In this document: piece by piece, positions 35,760 through 43,503 of the stretch
How positions within the stretch are numbered: position 1 is the first letter of the stretch
Layout of the letters: every line of letters begins with the position of its first letter
Source: SAR202 cluster bacterium Io17-Chloro-G7
GTDB taxonomy: Bacteria > Chloroflexota > Dehalococcoidia > UBA3495
Reading direction: 5' to 3'
Assembly: GCA_002817055.1 (NCBI GenBank)
Contig: MUCU01000056.1
Coordinates: 1-46,584 of the forward strand
Length of the DNA stretch: 46,584 nt
Made by a program: the position numbers and the translations under genes
The notes under the pieces: model-generated
Database searches by the model: none
The model's input: only the letters and a program-made list of their open reading frames with translations
What the model was told of the DNA's origin: nothing

Positions 35760-35789
35760 GCTCGTCTCGTGGTTAAGTCCTTTACGGTG

Positions 35790-37034
35790 CTAAACTCCCG
35801 TTCCGGTCGTCGGCACCGCACCTGCCTTCCCCTTGGACTCGTATGGCTGCAGTTGAATCTCGTGGAGAGCCGGGATAACCTCTTTGCCCATTAATTCGAT
35901 GGACCTCATAACGTCGCTATGCTTCATTGCACCCTCATTTCCGTAGATATGAAGGTAGCCGGGGCTCAGGCGCTCAATCATCTCAGTCAGCTTCCGAGTA
36001 ACGGTTTCGGGGCTACCCACGATGATGTTGTTGACGCCTTGCAGTTGCTCGTAGGTTAGTCCGACGCCCAAACCACCGGCGCCAGTTACATTGCCCGTGG
36101 GCCGCTGTGCTTTGACGGCGACGGCCGCTCTGGACTGGTATCCGGGGGGGTCATTGTGCTCCATTGGGCCCCGTTGGCGATGCTCGATGGTCCACATGAA
36201 CTCACGGCCAATCTCGATGGCTTTTTCATCGGTGTCGGCCACCAAACACCTGAGAAGATAACCGAAGTGCTCCGGCCCTGCTTGGTATCCTTCTTCTTCA
36301 GCCGTATCGATATAGACTTGTTTGAGCCATTCGGTGGTGTCCACCAATGCACCCAGGTTCATGTAGGGATGGCGGTGTTTCGCCGCCCAAACTACACTCT
36401 CCGGGCTACCGGTGCCAGGGAACCAAATGTCCGGGTGGGGTTTCTGCATGGGCACTACCCACGGGTTCACCACCCGGTACTGATAATGCTCTCCCTCAAA
36501 TCGGAAGGGGCCGGGCTCGGTCCAGCATTTGATGATGAGGTCGTGGGCTTCTTCAAAGCGTGACCGGTTTTCCGTGGGGGAAATCCCGGCTTGAAGGGTT
36601 TCCACGGCGGTGCCGCGAACGAAGCCGGATATGATCCTGCCTCCAGAGTAGCAGTCCAGCATGGCGATTTCTTCGGCCATGCGAATGGGGTCGTTGACAG
36701 CTATCACGTTGCCGAGAATCGCTATTTTGACGTTTTTTGTGAGCTTGGCAATGACTGCCGCATCCAGGTTAACGGCTGGCTTCATGCACCAGTAGGATGC
36801 GTGGTGTTCGTTGCTCATAATGCCGTCAAAGCCAACTTCATCGGCCAGGGCGTACTGCTCGTGATACTCGTTATAGAGCACGTGAGCTTTCTCGGGGTCG
36901 AAGTAGCTATTCGGGAATCCCAATCTTCCGGAGTCGTATTTCGCCAGGTCTTCGTCTCCGACGTGACCGTAGGGTTGTTCTGAAAACCAATAGATTTCCG
37001 CTTTATCCTTGGGACGGGCCAACTGCTGAACCAT
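35790..37034 (-). CDS. Luciferase-like (LLM class) flavin-dependent oxidoreductase
   Basis: LLM proteins are TIM-barrel flavin (FMN or F420) oxidoreductases, often monooxygenases. The 414-residue product has family patterns: EVGFDGIMSNEHHAS near residue 70, NVKIAILGNVIAVNDPIRMAEE, DCYSGGRIISGFVRGT and the later IWFPGTGSPESVVWAA. GGGAGGAA before ATG 37034 supports the start. SAR202-like Chloroflexota carry many copies of such enzymes, which fits the lineage guess. The substrate is unknown. It is divergent from the GlcG/HbpS gene, with a strong promoter 163 bases upstream. Confidence 0.92.
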   Translation of the reverse strand: MVQQLARPKDKAEIYWFSEQPYGHVGDEDLAKYDSGRLGFPNSYFDPEKAHVLYNEYHEQYALADEVGFDGIMSNEHHASYWCMKPAVNLDAAVIAKLTKNVKIAILGNVIAVNDPIRMAEEIAMLDCYSGGRIISGFVRGTAVETLQAGISPTENRSRFEEAHDLIIKCWTEPGPFRFEGEHYQYRVVNPWVVPMQKPHPDIWFPGTGSPESVVWAAKHRHPYMNLGALVDTTEWLKQVYIDTAEEEGYQAGPEHFGYLLRCLVADTDEKAIEIGREFMWTIEHRQRGPMEHNDPPGYQSRAAVAVKAQRPTGNVTGAGGLGVGLTYEQLQGVNNIIVGSPETVTRKLTEMIERLSPGYLHIYGNEGAMKHSDVMRSIELMGKEVIPALHEIQLQPYESKGKAGAVPTTGTGV

Positions 37035-37160
37035 GGTGATTTCCTCCCAATTGCCAGATTGAATGGAATGTGCCTGAAACCGTCAGGGGTCCGGCGCATC
37101 CATACCGGGACAGAATGCCGTTACTTCGGTCGGGGCGCATCAGAACTGCAAGTGACATAA

Positions 37161-37189
37161 GTATAGATGTGATTCGAATAAATCTATAC
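37161..37189. promoter_or_regulatory. Inverted repeat at the LLM transcription start
   Basis: GTATAGAT (37161-37168) and ATCTATAC (37182-37189) are perfect inverted arms around 13 bases, located at about +1 of the minus-strand promoter. It could be an operator for a dimeric repressor or a 5' stem of the message. No regulator gene is near. Confidence 0.5.
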
Positions 37190-37196
37190 CGAGAGT

Positions 37197-37225
37197 ATTA
37201 TAGACTCCGTATACCTCCGTATCAA
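37197..37225 (-). promoter_or_regulatory. Strong sigma-70-like promoter of the LLM gene
   Basis: On the minus strand TTGATA (37220-37225) is followed after 17 bases by a perfect TATAAT (37197-37202). Transcription would start near 37190, giving a leader of about 155 bases. Confidence 0.8.
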
Positions 37226-37259
37226 CCCCAATATCACGAACCAGGCTGCCGCACGTCAA

Positions 37260-37288
37260 TTGCCTACGCCCGGCGCAAGGGTTAATAT
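37260..37288 (+). promoter_or_regulatory. Possible promoter of the GlcG/HbpS-family gene
   Basis: TTGCCT (37260-37265), 17 bases, then TAATAT (37283-37288). Both boxes match consensus at four of six positions. The predicted leader is about 70 bases to ATG 37363. Confidence 0.45.
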
Positions 37289-37362
37289 TGGGTTGCCCTA
37301 CCGGTGGAAGGTGGAATAGAAGGTAGGAAGTTACATCAAGAAATAACGTGGAGGGAAATGAA

Positions 37363-37752
37363 ATGGCTCTCACTCTCGAACAAGCCGACCGGATGGTCAA
37401 AGCAGCAATCGGAAAAGCCAAGGAGATGAACATTAACCTTAGTGTGTCAGTTTGCGATGCTGGTGGGCACCTCCTGGCATTTAACCGAATGGAAGGCTGC
37501 ATATTCATAAGCGCAGCGGCAGCACAGGGGAAAGCGGTGGCCGCTGTTGGTTTTGGCAGGCCCAGCGGAGACGTGTCTGCTGACTCACCGGTTGTTCAAT
37601 TGATCGTGGCCAGCCAAGGTGGACGTATGGTCCCAGCCCAAGGCGCTCTCCCCATCGTACAAAACGGTCAAATCATCGGGGCAATCGGCGGCAGCGGCGG
37701 AACAGCCCAGCAGGACGAAGATTGCGCTCGGGTGGGCTTGGCAGCTCTTTAA
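37363..37752 (+). CDS. GlcG/HbpS (DUF336) family protein
   Basis: The family includes GlcG of glycolate loci and the heme-binding HbpS; most members lack a proven activity. From ATG 37363, preceded by GGAGGG, it has 129 residues; a GTG at 37348 is in frame but falls on the ribosome binding site. Patterns seen are LTLEQADRMVKAAIGKAKEM, SVSVCDAGGHLLAFNRMEGC, SAAAAQGKAVAAVGFGRP and the C-terminal IGAIGGSGGTAQQDEDCARVG. No signal peptide. Divergent pairing with an LLM flavin oxidoreductase hints at redox or cofactor chemistry; unproven. Confidence 0.88.
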   Translation: MALTLEQADRMVKAAIGKAKEMNINLSVSVCDAGGHLLAFNRMEGCIFISAAAAQGKAVAAVGFGRPSGDVSADSPVVQLIVASQGGRMVPAQGALPIVQNGQIIGAIGGSGGTAQQDEDCARVGLAAL

Positions 37753-37780
37753 ATTTAGGCCTTGGCCGCAGATCAAAAAT

Positions 37781-37813
37781 AAAGGGCGTCCCGAATTCGT
37801 TGAGACGCCCTTT
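37781..37813 (+). terminator. Terminator after the GlcG/HbpS-family gene
   Basis: AAAGGGCGTC (37781-37790) and GACGCCCTTT (37804-37813) form a perfect 10-bp stem with a 13-base loop, 29 bases after the stop; the U-run is short (TTT, then C). Confidence 0.8.
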
Positions 37814-37897
37814 CTAGTCCGGGTAACCGTAACCACCCGGCGGGACAATGTCTTTTTCTCCCACGATTGGGAGCACTGCATAACCCGCGAAACGCAT

Positions 37898-37926
37898 AAA
37901 GGGGCGGGATGATTCCCGGCCCCTTT
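37898..37926. terminator. Hairpin downstream of the BNR gene
   Basis: AAAGGGGC-GGGA (from 37898) and TCCC-GGCCCCTTT (to 37926) pair with a single bulge. It lies 34 bases after the end of the minus-strand BNR gene and can serve both directions with short U-runs. Confidence 0.6.
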
Positions 37927-37959
37927 AACCTCAGACTACCCTTAAGGTGATGCTTTAGC

Positions 37960-38943
37960 CTAGTTGGGTACTACAGCTACCGAACGGATTTCGCCGAATT
38001 CCTTCTTCAGCTTATTCCAGTTCTCTCCGCCATCTTCGCTAACGTACAGGTATCCGAAGAGGCTGGCAGCCACGATTACATTGGGCCGTTCCGGGTGGGT
38101 CCCCAGCCAATAAACTACGGAGTTGGGCTCTACCGGCAAGGAAACGGGCGACCAAGATTTACCAGCATCGGTGGTGCGTTGAATGGCGCCGGTCACTCCC
38201 GGAATGAAATCTCCGTTCCCCACAAACATCACATCGGGGTTATCGGCTTTCAACAATACGCCGCGGCAGTACGAGCGCACGTCGTTCTCGTTGAACTTCG
38301 GGAAGTAGTGATAATCCCAGCTCTCTCCTTCGTCTTCACTGGTGGCGATGCCAAAGGGGCTGGTGCAATAAACCGATGTCGAAGAGCCGACCTTCAATGC
38401 CATGCCGTGGATGTCCCCGTGGAAAGGGTCCTCTCCCAAGTCCGGCATATGCAGCCACTTGTCTCCGCCGTCCAAACTCTTGTAGACGCCGTCGACCTCA
38501 ATGCCCGCCCAAACGGTGCGGCTGTCCCGCGGGTCGACGATAATATTGGTTGTCCTGGGAGTTCCTATGGGGCAGTCCAGGTTGACGCCCATGGAAAGCT
38601 TGTCCCAGGTCTTGCCGCCGTCCCGGGAGCGGAAGCCTTCGGGCCTAGTGCCTGCGAATATGGTGTCGGGCGTCGAAGGGTCTATGGCAACCGACCAAAT
38701 TTGGAGCTCATCAAAGGGAGAGTCCAGCTTGTCCCAATTGGCGCCGTTGTCGTCGCTACGGTAGATGCCCACGTCGGTCCCGGCCAAAATCCTGTGGGGA
38801 TTGTCGGGATAAACGCTCAAAGCCCGCACGGTGCCTTCACCGGGTATGGGTTGCCTGATCTTGGTCCAACTCTCACCGGCATCGTTACTAACCCCGAGCC
38901 CTTGGCCCACGGTCCCAATGAGGATGCTATAGTCCTGTGCCAT
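37960..38943 (-). CDS. BNR/Asp-box repeat protein, seven repeats
   Basis: The 327-residue product (from ATG 38943, preceded by AGGAGGG) contains seven Asp-box motifs of the S/T-x-D-x-G-x-x-W type: SNDAGESW, SDDNGANW, SRDGGKTW, SLDGGDKW, SEDEGESW, TTDAGKSW and SEDGGENW. Seven evenly spaced copies fit a seven-bladed propeller like that of sialidases and photosystem-assembly proteins. No signal peptide or catalytic sialidase residues are obvious, so it may be a binding or scaffold protein. An upstream in-frame ATG (38994) is rejected for lack of a ribosome binding site. A hyuB gene lies on the same strand, beyond a terminator. Confidence 0.88.
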   Translation of the reverse strand: MAQDYSILIGTVGQGLGVSNDAGESWTKIRQPIPGEGTVRALSVYPDNPHRILAGTDVGIYRSDDNGANWDKLDSPFDELQIWSVAIDPSTPDTIFAGTRPEGFRSRDGGKTWDKLSMGVNLDCPIGTPRTTNIIVDPRDSRTVWAGIEVDGVYKSLDGGDKWLHMPDLGEDPFHGDIHGMALKVGSSTSVYCTSPFGIATSEDEGESWDYHYFPKFNENDVRSYCRGVLLKADNPDVMFVGNGDFIPGVTGAIQRTTDAGKSWSPVSLPVEPNSVVYWLGTHPERPNVIVAASLFGYLYVSEDGGENWNKLKKEFGEIRSVAVVPN

Positions 38944-39118
38944 AGTTTTCCCTCCTGAAAGTAAATTGGAGACGTTTTTTCGGAGTGGGGACATAATAGC
39001 CCAATATTGTCGAGAATGCTACCGGGAAAGCGCATTAACTGCAAGGGCCACAGAGATTATCCATTGCTTCCATCAACATTTTAAGGTTATTAGATCGAGG
39101 TCATCGATCAGGCTCACA

Positions 39119-39160
39119 TAAAAAATCGGCTCCCCCTAAGATCTTAAGGGGAGTCGATTC
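39119..39160 (-). terminator. Terminator after hyuB
   Basis: Read on minus, GAATCGACTCCCC pairs with GGGGAGCCGATT, with one G-U pair, and is followed by TTTTTTAT. It lies 80 bases after the hyuB stop. Confidence 0.75.
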
Positions 39161-39236
39161 GTTTTAGCTTGCCATTGCCCGCCCTGCGCAGAAATCTTGG
39201 ACCCGCTTCAAGTCTTAAAATCTCTGGCCCGGTCGC

Positions 39237-40994
39237 CTACCCACCGCTTTCGGGCTGACTGGCGCTTTCATTCTTCATCTCCTCCCGCAATACCTCGGTA
39301 GCTGCGGCGTCCAACTCCAGGGATTCCGGGTCGACGACCACCCCATACTCGTGGCGAGCGTGATCTACGCTCAGCTTTTCTTGCTGTACGTCATCATGAA
39401 CGGCATAGACGTCCCGGATTAATGGGTCCCCGTAGCCGCCGCCACCGGCCTGAATCACCCGGTACAGGTCGCCCTTTTTAAGGGTCATCAACTTTTTGCC
39501 CGGCAATTCCTGCAAGTCGGCATCCGGGTTGAGGTAGTTTCTAGTGGGGGAGCCGGGCTTTCCGCCGTTCACTCCCCACGGTAGGAAGTCGGTACGGTCG
39601 GAACGCAACTGGAAGGTGGCATCTTCGGCCAAGATCCGGTAGTCGCGGATCAGGCCTAAACCTCCCCGGTACTCGCCAGCGCCCCCGGTGTCCGGGTACA
39701 GGCCAAAGCGCTCAATGAGCAGCGGTTGATCGGCTTCAATACTCTCTATGGGCGTGTTGGCCATATTCAGGACAGGGGATGACAGACCGTCGCCGCCGTC
39801 CATGTCAGGGCCGCCGCCGCGGGGTCCATCGTTCATGAATTCCAGGTAAACCCAGGCTTTGCGGTTCTGGTCATAGCCGCCAAAACTAACGCCAATTTCG
39901 CCGCCGCCCCAGGCAGCCGGGATCCTGCCGGGCATGGCTTGGGCCAAAGCGCCGAACAGGGTGTGACAGATCCGGAATCCGGCCAACCCCCTTGCCGCCA
40001 CTGGCGCCGGATGTTGAGGATTAACAAAACACCCTTCGGGTGCGGTAATGTTAAAGGGGCGGAAGAAGCCGCTGTTGGACTGAATTGCCGGGTCGACCAC
40101 GCACTTTAGAGCAGCATAGACGTTTGACTTGGTATAAGCGAAGTTAGGGTTTATCGACCCCTTGGCTTGGGGTGATGTGCCATCGAAGTCGACGAACACT
40201 TCATCGCCTTGAATCTTGAGTTTAGCGTGAATTTCTATCGGTTGTGGGTCTATCCCGTCGTTGTCGATGTAATCGGAGAACTCCCACTCCCCTTGGGGCA
40301 GGTTGGCAATTTCAGCCCGGGTCAACCGCTCAGTGGTGTCTAGGATGTCGGTCATGTAGCTTTTCAGTTCTTCAAAACCGTATTCGTCCACCAAGCGCAG
40401 CAGGTCCCGTTCGCCGAAGCGCACTGCCGCCAAAAGGGCTTGTACGTCTCCCAGCACTTTCTCGGGCACCCGAACGTTCTTTTCAAGAATCCGCCACACG
40501 GCTTGGTTCAACTCGCCCTTGCTGTATAGCTTTAGCGGCGGCAGTATCAGGCCTTCCTGGTAAATCTCGATGTTGTCGCAGGCGTTGCCGCCGGCGACGC
40601 GGCCGCCGATGTCCGTTTGGTGTCCAATGCAACAACTCCAGCCAATGAGGGTGTCGTTGGCGAAAATCGGTTTGAACAGAAAAATATCCGGTAGGTGGCT
40701 GGCTCCTTCATACGGGTCATTGTTTGCAAAGACATCATCGGGTTGCACATCGTCGCCAAAGGCGTTCATCACTCCCGCCAAAGCTGGAGCCATAGAACCC
40801 AAATGGGGTGGAAGGGTAAGACCTTGGGCCACCTGCTGCCCGTCGGCGGTAAAAAGGGCAGTAGAAAAGTCCATTCCGTGTTTGATTACTGCCGAGCGAG
40901 CGGTGCGCACCACCGTCAACGCCATGGTGTCGGCGGCGCTCATCAAGGCGTTTTTAACGATCTCCCGTGTTACCGGGTCAGTGGTCTGACGCAT
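39237..40994 (-). CDS. hyuB: Hydantoinase B/oxoprolinase subunit
   Basis: The HyuA/HyuB pair hydrolyses cyclic amides such as hydantoins or 5-oxoproline with ATP, and also forms part of acetone carboxylases and related enzymes. The 585-residue product opens with DPVTREIVKNALMSAADTMA and has KHGMDFSTALF, NDPYEGASHLPDIFLFKPIF and RIPAAWGGGEIGVSFGG, all family marks. The C-terminal part ends in VIQAGGGGYGDPLIRD, the usual close of the family. AGGGGAAAG before the ATG supports the start. It lies 43 bases after hyuA, so the two are co-transcribed. The substrate cannot be chosen from sequence. Confidence 0.94.
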   Translation of the reverse strand: MRQTTDPVTREIVKNALMSAADTMALTVVRTARSAVIKHGMDFSTALFTADGQQVAQGLTLPPHLGSMAPALAGVMNAFGDDVQPDDVFANNDPYEGASHLPDIFLFKPIFANDTLIGWSCCIGHQTDIGGRVAGGNACDNIEIYQEGLILPPLKLYSKGELNQAVWRILEKNVRVPEKVLGDVQALLAAVRFGERDLLRLVDEYGFEELKSYMTDILDTTERLTRAEIANLPQGEWEFSDYIDNDGIDPQPIEIHAKLKIQGDEVFVDFDGTSPQAKGSINPNFAYTKSNVYAALKCVVDPAIQSNSGFFRPFNITAPEGCFVNPQHPAPVAARGLAGFRICHTLFGALAQAMPGRIPAAWGGGEIGVSFGGYDQNRKAWVYLEFMNDGPRGGGPDMDGGDGLSSPVLNMANTPIESIEADQPLLIERFGLYPDTGGAGEYRGGLGLIRDYRILAEDATFQLRSDRTDFLPWGVNGGKPGSPTRNYLNPDADLQELPGKKLMTLKKGDLYRVIQAGGGGYGDPLIRDVYAVHDDVQQEKLSVDHARHEYGVVVDPESLELDAAATEVLREEMKNESASQPESGG

Positions 40995-41037
40995 TCTCTT
41001 TCCCCTTTTTGCCCAGGTGATTTCGGCTCGGGGCTTC

Positions 41038-43176
41038 TTAACTAGATGGACGTTCTAAAATTATGTTAAGCCATTGGTCCACCGAGGCCCGCCACTCCGG
41101 GGGCACGACCGTGGTAGAGTCGTACTCTTCAATAATCAGAGGTCCGTTGGTGCCTGAGTTTCCGTTGGTACGTGAGTTTCCGTTGCTTCCGTTGCCCTCT
41201 ACACCATTCACCCCGGTGCGGACCACAATTTTGGTGTCGATCCAGCCATGGCTGGTCCCAAAATAAACCGGTCTTTGGGCTTTTCCATTCTGGTTTGTGA
41301 CAACGGGAATTTCAAGGCGGTCGGGCACCCGGGATTCGGGCGAATGGCCACGGGCGATTACCCTTAGATTAACCAATTGGTACGGGGCATCGGTGCGGTA
41401 ACCAAAGCTTTTTTCATGCTCTTCAGCGTATGCTTCACCTAGAGCAACCAGGGTCTGTTGGGTTACCTTTCCGGGATTCATCAATACGGTTAAATCAGAA
41501 ACCTGGCCCTCGTACTTCATGTCGACTTGGGTAATCACCTCTTGGTTCGAGTCGTCGAAACCCTCCAAGCGTAGCTGGTTCCGCCCCTCTTCCCAGAGAC
41601 GCTCCAACAGTCCCGCCAATTCCGTAATTTTTAGCTCGTTAAAAGTTTTGAAGTAGGTCTGTACGAAGTGGTGCTCCACGTCGGCCACTAGTAAACCGAA
41701 GGAACTAAACACACCAGGGAAAGGCGGCACCACGATGCGGGTAATATCCAACATCTCGGCCAAACCTGCGGCGTGAACCGGGCCGCCACCGCCAAATGAG
41801 AACAACACAAATCGTCTTGGGTCTCGGCCTCGCTCACTGGAAACCGCGCGCAGCGCCCGGGCCATGTTGGAGTTAACCAGTTGGTGGATTCCGTGGGCGG
41901 CTTCAATTTCGGAAACTCCCAAGGGTGACGCCACGTTGCGGGACACCGCATCCTGGGCTAGTTTTAGGTCTATGGGGAAGTCTCCGGCCAACAGGTGCTC
42001 GGGGTTGAGATAACCGAGTAAAACGTCTGCATCGGTAACCGTGGCGTCCCGGCCTCCCAGGTCGTAACAGGCCGGTCCGGGAACAGCGCCAGAGCTGACG
42101 GGTCCCACCCGTATAGAACCGCTGCTGTCCACCGAGGCTATGCTACCGCCGCCTGCGCCGACTTCAGCCAAATCTATTGACGGCACGCGCAAAATATGCC
42201 CCGAGCCCCGCAGCAAGCGGTGACCAACGCTGATGCCGCCTCCCACCTCATACTCAGGCGCTTGGAGTATTTCCCCATTCTCTATAATAGAAGCCTTGGC
42301 AGTGGTGCCGCCCATGTCCAACGTCATCAGGTTGGCTATGCCCAAGCGGTTGCCCAGATGATAGGCCCCGACCACTCCCGCGGCAGGGCCCGACTCAATG
42401 CAGTAGACGGGCTTTTCCATGGCGATTGCGGAAGTTGCCAGGCCCCCGTTGGATTGCATCACCGACAAGGGTACGCCTATCCCCATGGCTTGGAGCCCTT
42501 CGGTCAAGTTGGTAAGGTAGCGTTCGACCACCGGACGAACGTAGCAGTTAATGACGGTGGTGCTGGTGCGTTCGTACTCCTTCATTTCCGGAAGTAGCTC
42601 ACAGGAGAGGGTCAAAATCACCTGAGGGAGTTTTTCCTGGATGATTTTTCCAATGTATCGCTCGTGATCGGGGTTAGCATAGGAGTGTAATAGGCAGACA
42701 GCCACCGATTCCACGCCTTCCTTGGCAATCCTCTCCACGGCCCTATCAACATCGGCGATTTCCAGGGGCTTCAGCACTTCGCCGCGAAAGTTCAGCCGCT
42801 CACGTACCTCGAACCTAAGTTGGCGTTTTACCAGAGTTGGAGGTTTTTGGTAGTAAAGGTCGTACAGGTTGGGGACCCGGTTTCTCCGCAACTCCAGGAT
42901 GTCCCGGAAGCCTTCGGTGGTGATTAATGCGGTAGCTGCTCCTTTCTGCTCGATGATGGCGTTGGTAGCTACAGTGAAGCCGTGGCTAACTTCGGACACT
43001 GAACTGGGAGAAATGCCTAAGACCTCGATGCCAGCCTTCATACCTTCCAGTACCGCCAAGCTATAATCGTCAGGAGTACTGGCGATTTTCCTGGCCAGAA
43101 CCGTGCCGTCGCTTCCCAAGAAAACCACATCGGTAAAAGTCCCGCCAATATCAGCGCCAACTCTGTAATCAGTCAT
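41038..43176 (-). CDS. hyuA: Hydantoinase A/oxoprolinase subunit
   Basis: HyuA supplies the ATP-dependent half of the pair. From ATG 43176 it has 712 residues and opens MTDYRVGADIGGTFTDVVFL, the actin/Hsp70-like phosphate motif. It then has FTVATNAIIEQKGAATALITTEGFRD, LMTLDMGGTTAKAS and FSFGGGGPVHAAGLAEML. Near the C-terminus a Gly/Asn/Ser repeat (NGVEGNGSNGNSRTNGNSG) gives a flexible linker before the last strand. A start 44 codons upstream (43308) is rejected because a strong promoter falls inside it. It is co-transcribed with hyuB. Confidence 0.94.
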   Translation of the reverse strand: MTDYRVGADIGGTFTDVVFLGSDGTVLARKIASTPDDYSLAVLEGMKAGIEVLGISPSSVSEVSHGFTVATNAIIEQKGAATALITTEGFRDILELRRNRVPNLYDLYYQKPPTLVKRQLRFEVRERLNFRGEVLKPLEIADVDRAVERIAKEGVESVAVCLLHSYANPDHERYIGKIIQEKLPQVILTLSCELLPEMKEYERTSTTVINCYVRPVVERYLTNLTEGLQAMGIGVPLSVMQSNGGLATSAIAMEKPVYCIESGPAAGVVGAYHLGNRLGIANLMTLDMGGTTAKASIIENGEILQAPEYEVGGGISVGHRLLRGSGHILRVPSIDLAEVGAGGGSIASVDSSGSIRVGPVSSGAVPGPACYDLGGRDATVTDADVLLGYLNPEHLLAGDFPIDLKLAQDAVSRNVASPLGVSEIEAAHGIHQLVNSNMARALRAVSSERGRDPRRFVLFSFGGGGPVHAAGLAEMLDITRIVVPPFPGVFSSFGLLVADVEHHFVQTYFKTFNELKITELAGLLERLWEEGRNQLRLEGFDDSNQEVITQVDMKYEGQVSDLTVLMNPGKVTQQTLVALGEAYAEEHEKSFGYRTDAPYQLVNLRVIARGHSPESRVPDRLEIPVVTNQNGKAQRPVYFGTSHGWIDTKIVVRTGVNGVEGNGSNGNSRTNGNSGTNGPLIIEEYDSTTVVPPEWRASVDQWLNIILERPSS

Positions 43177-43230
43177 GTTCCGCCCGGATTCGTCTGCTTC
43201 GTCTACCAAATTCTGACTAGAACTGGGGGA

Positions 43231-43259
43231 ATTATACCTATGGTCTGAATGGCGGGCAA
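43231..43259 (-). promoter_or_regulatory. Sigma-70-like promoter of hyuAB
   Basis: On the minus strand TTGCCC (43254-43259) is followed after 17 bases by a perfect TATAAT (43231-43236). Transcription would start near 43224, leaving a leader of about 48 bases. It decides the hyuA start in favour of 43176. Confidence 0.75.
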
Positions 43260-43309
43260 GTATTTGACTGCAGCGGGGACACGACGAAAAGTCCGTCGAA
43301 AAACCCACT

Positions 43310-43348
43310 AGGCATAAAGGAACTTACCGACCGATTGGCCGGCAAGTT
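43310..43348 (-). terminator. Likely terminator after the DUF3179 lipoprotein gene
   Basis: On the minus strand AACTTGCCGGCC pairs with GGTCGGTAAGTT over 12 bases, with two G-U pairs and a four-base loop (43321-43348). The tail is CCTTTAT rather than a pure U-run, so efficiency is uncertain. Confidence 0.5.
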
Positions 43349-43503
43349 TACCGGAAATTCCGCTTAGGTAGCTCAACGGGAATTGGACAATTAGACTGGG
43401 ACCAGGGATGGGATGGCCCTACCAATTCTTCGAAATCCCAGATGAAACCCGAATACGGGCTCGGGCTACCCCTCAGTGATTGACCTCAGGTTCTGCGGCA
43501 GTC

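Larger units (their letters stand above)
37035..37362. other. 328-base divergent spacer with two promoter candidates
   Basis: The stretch between the LLM oxidoreductase and the GlcG/HbpS-family gene contains a promoter for each direction and an inverted repeat, each listed separately. Nothing coding was seen. Confidence 0.7.

Noticed and set aside
38095..38958. Plus-strand open frame of 287 codons
   Set aside because: It is antisense to the seven Asp-box repeats and has no recognisable domain; a mirror of the BNR gene's codon pattern.
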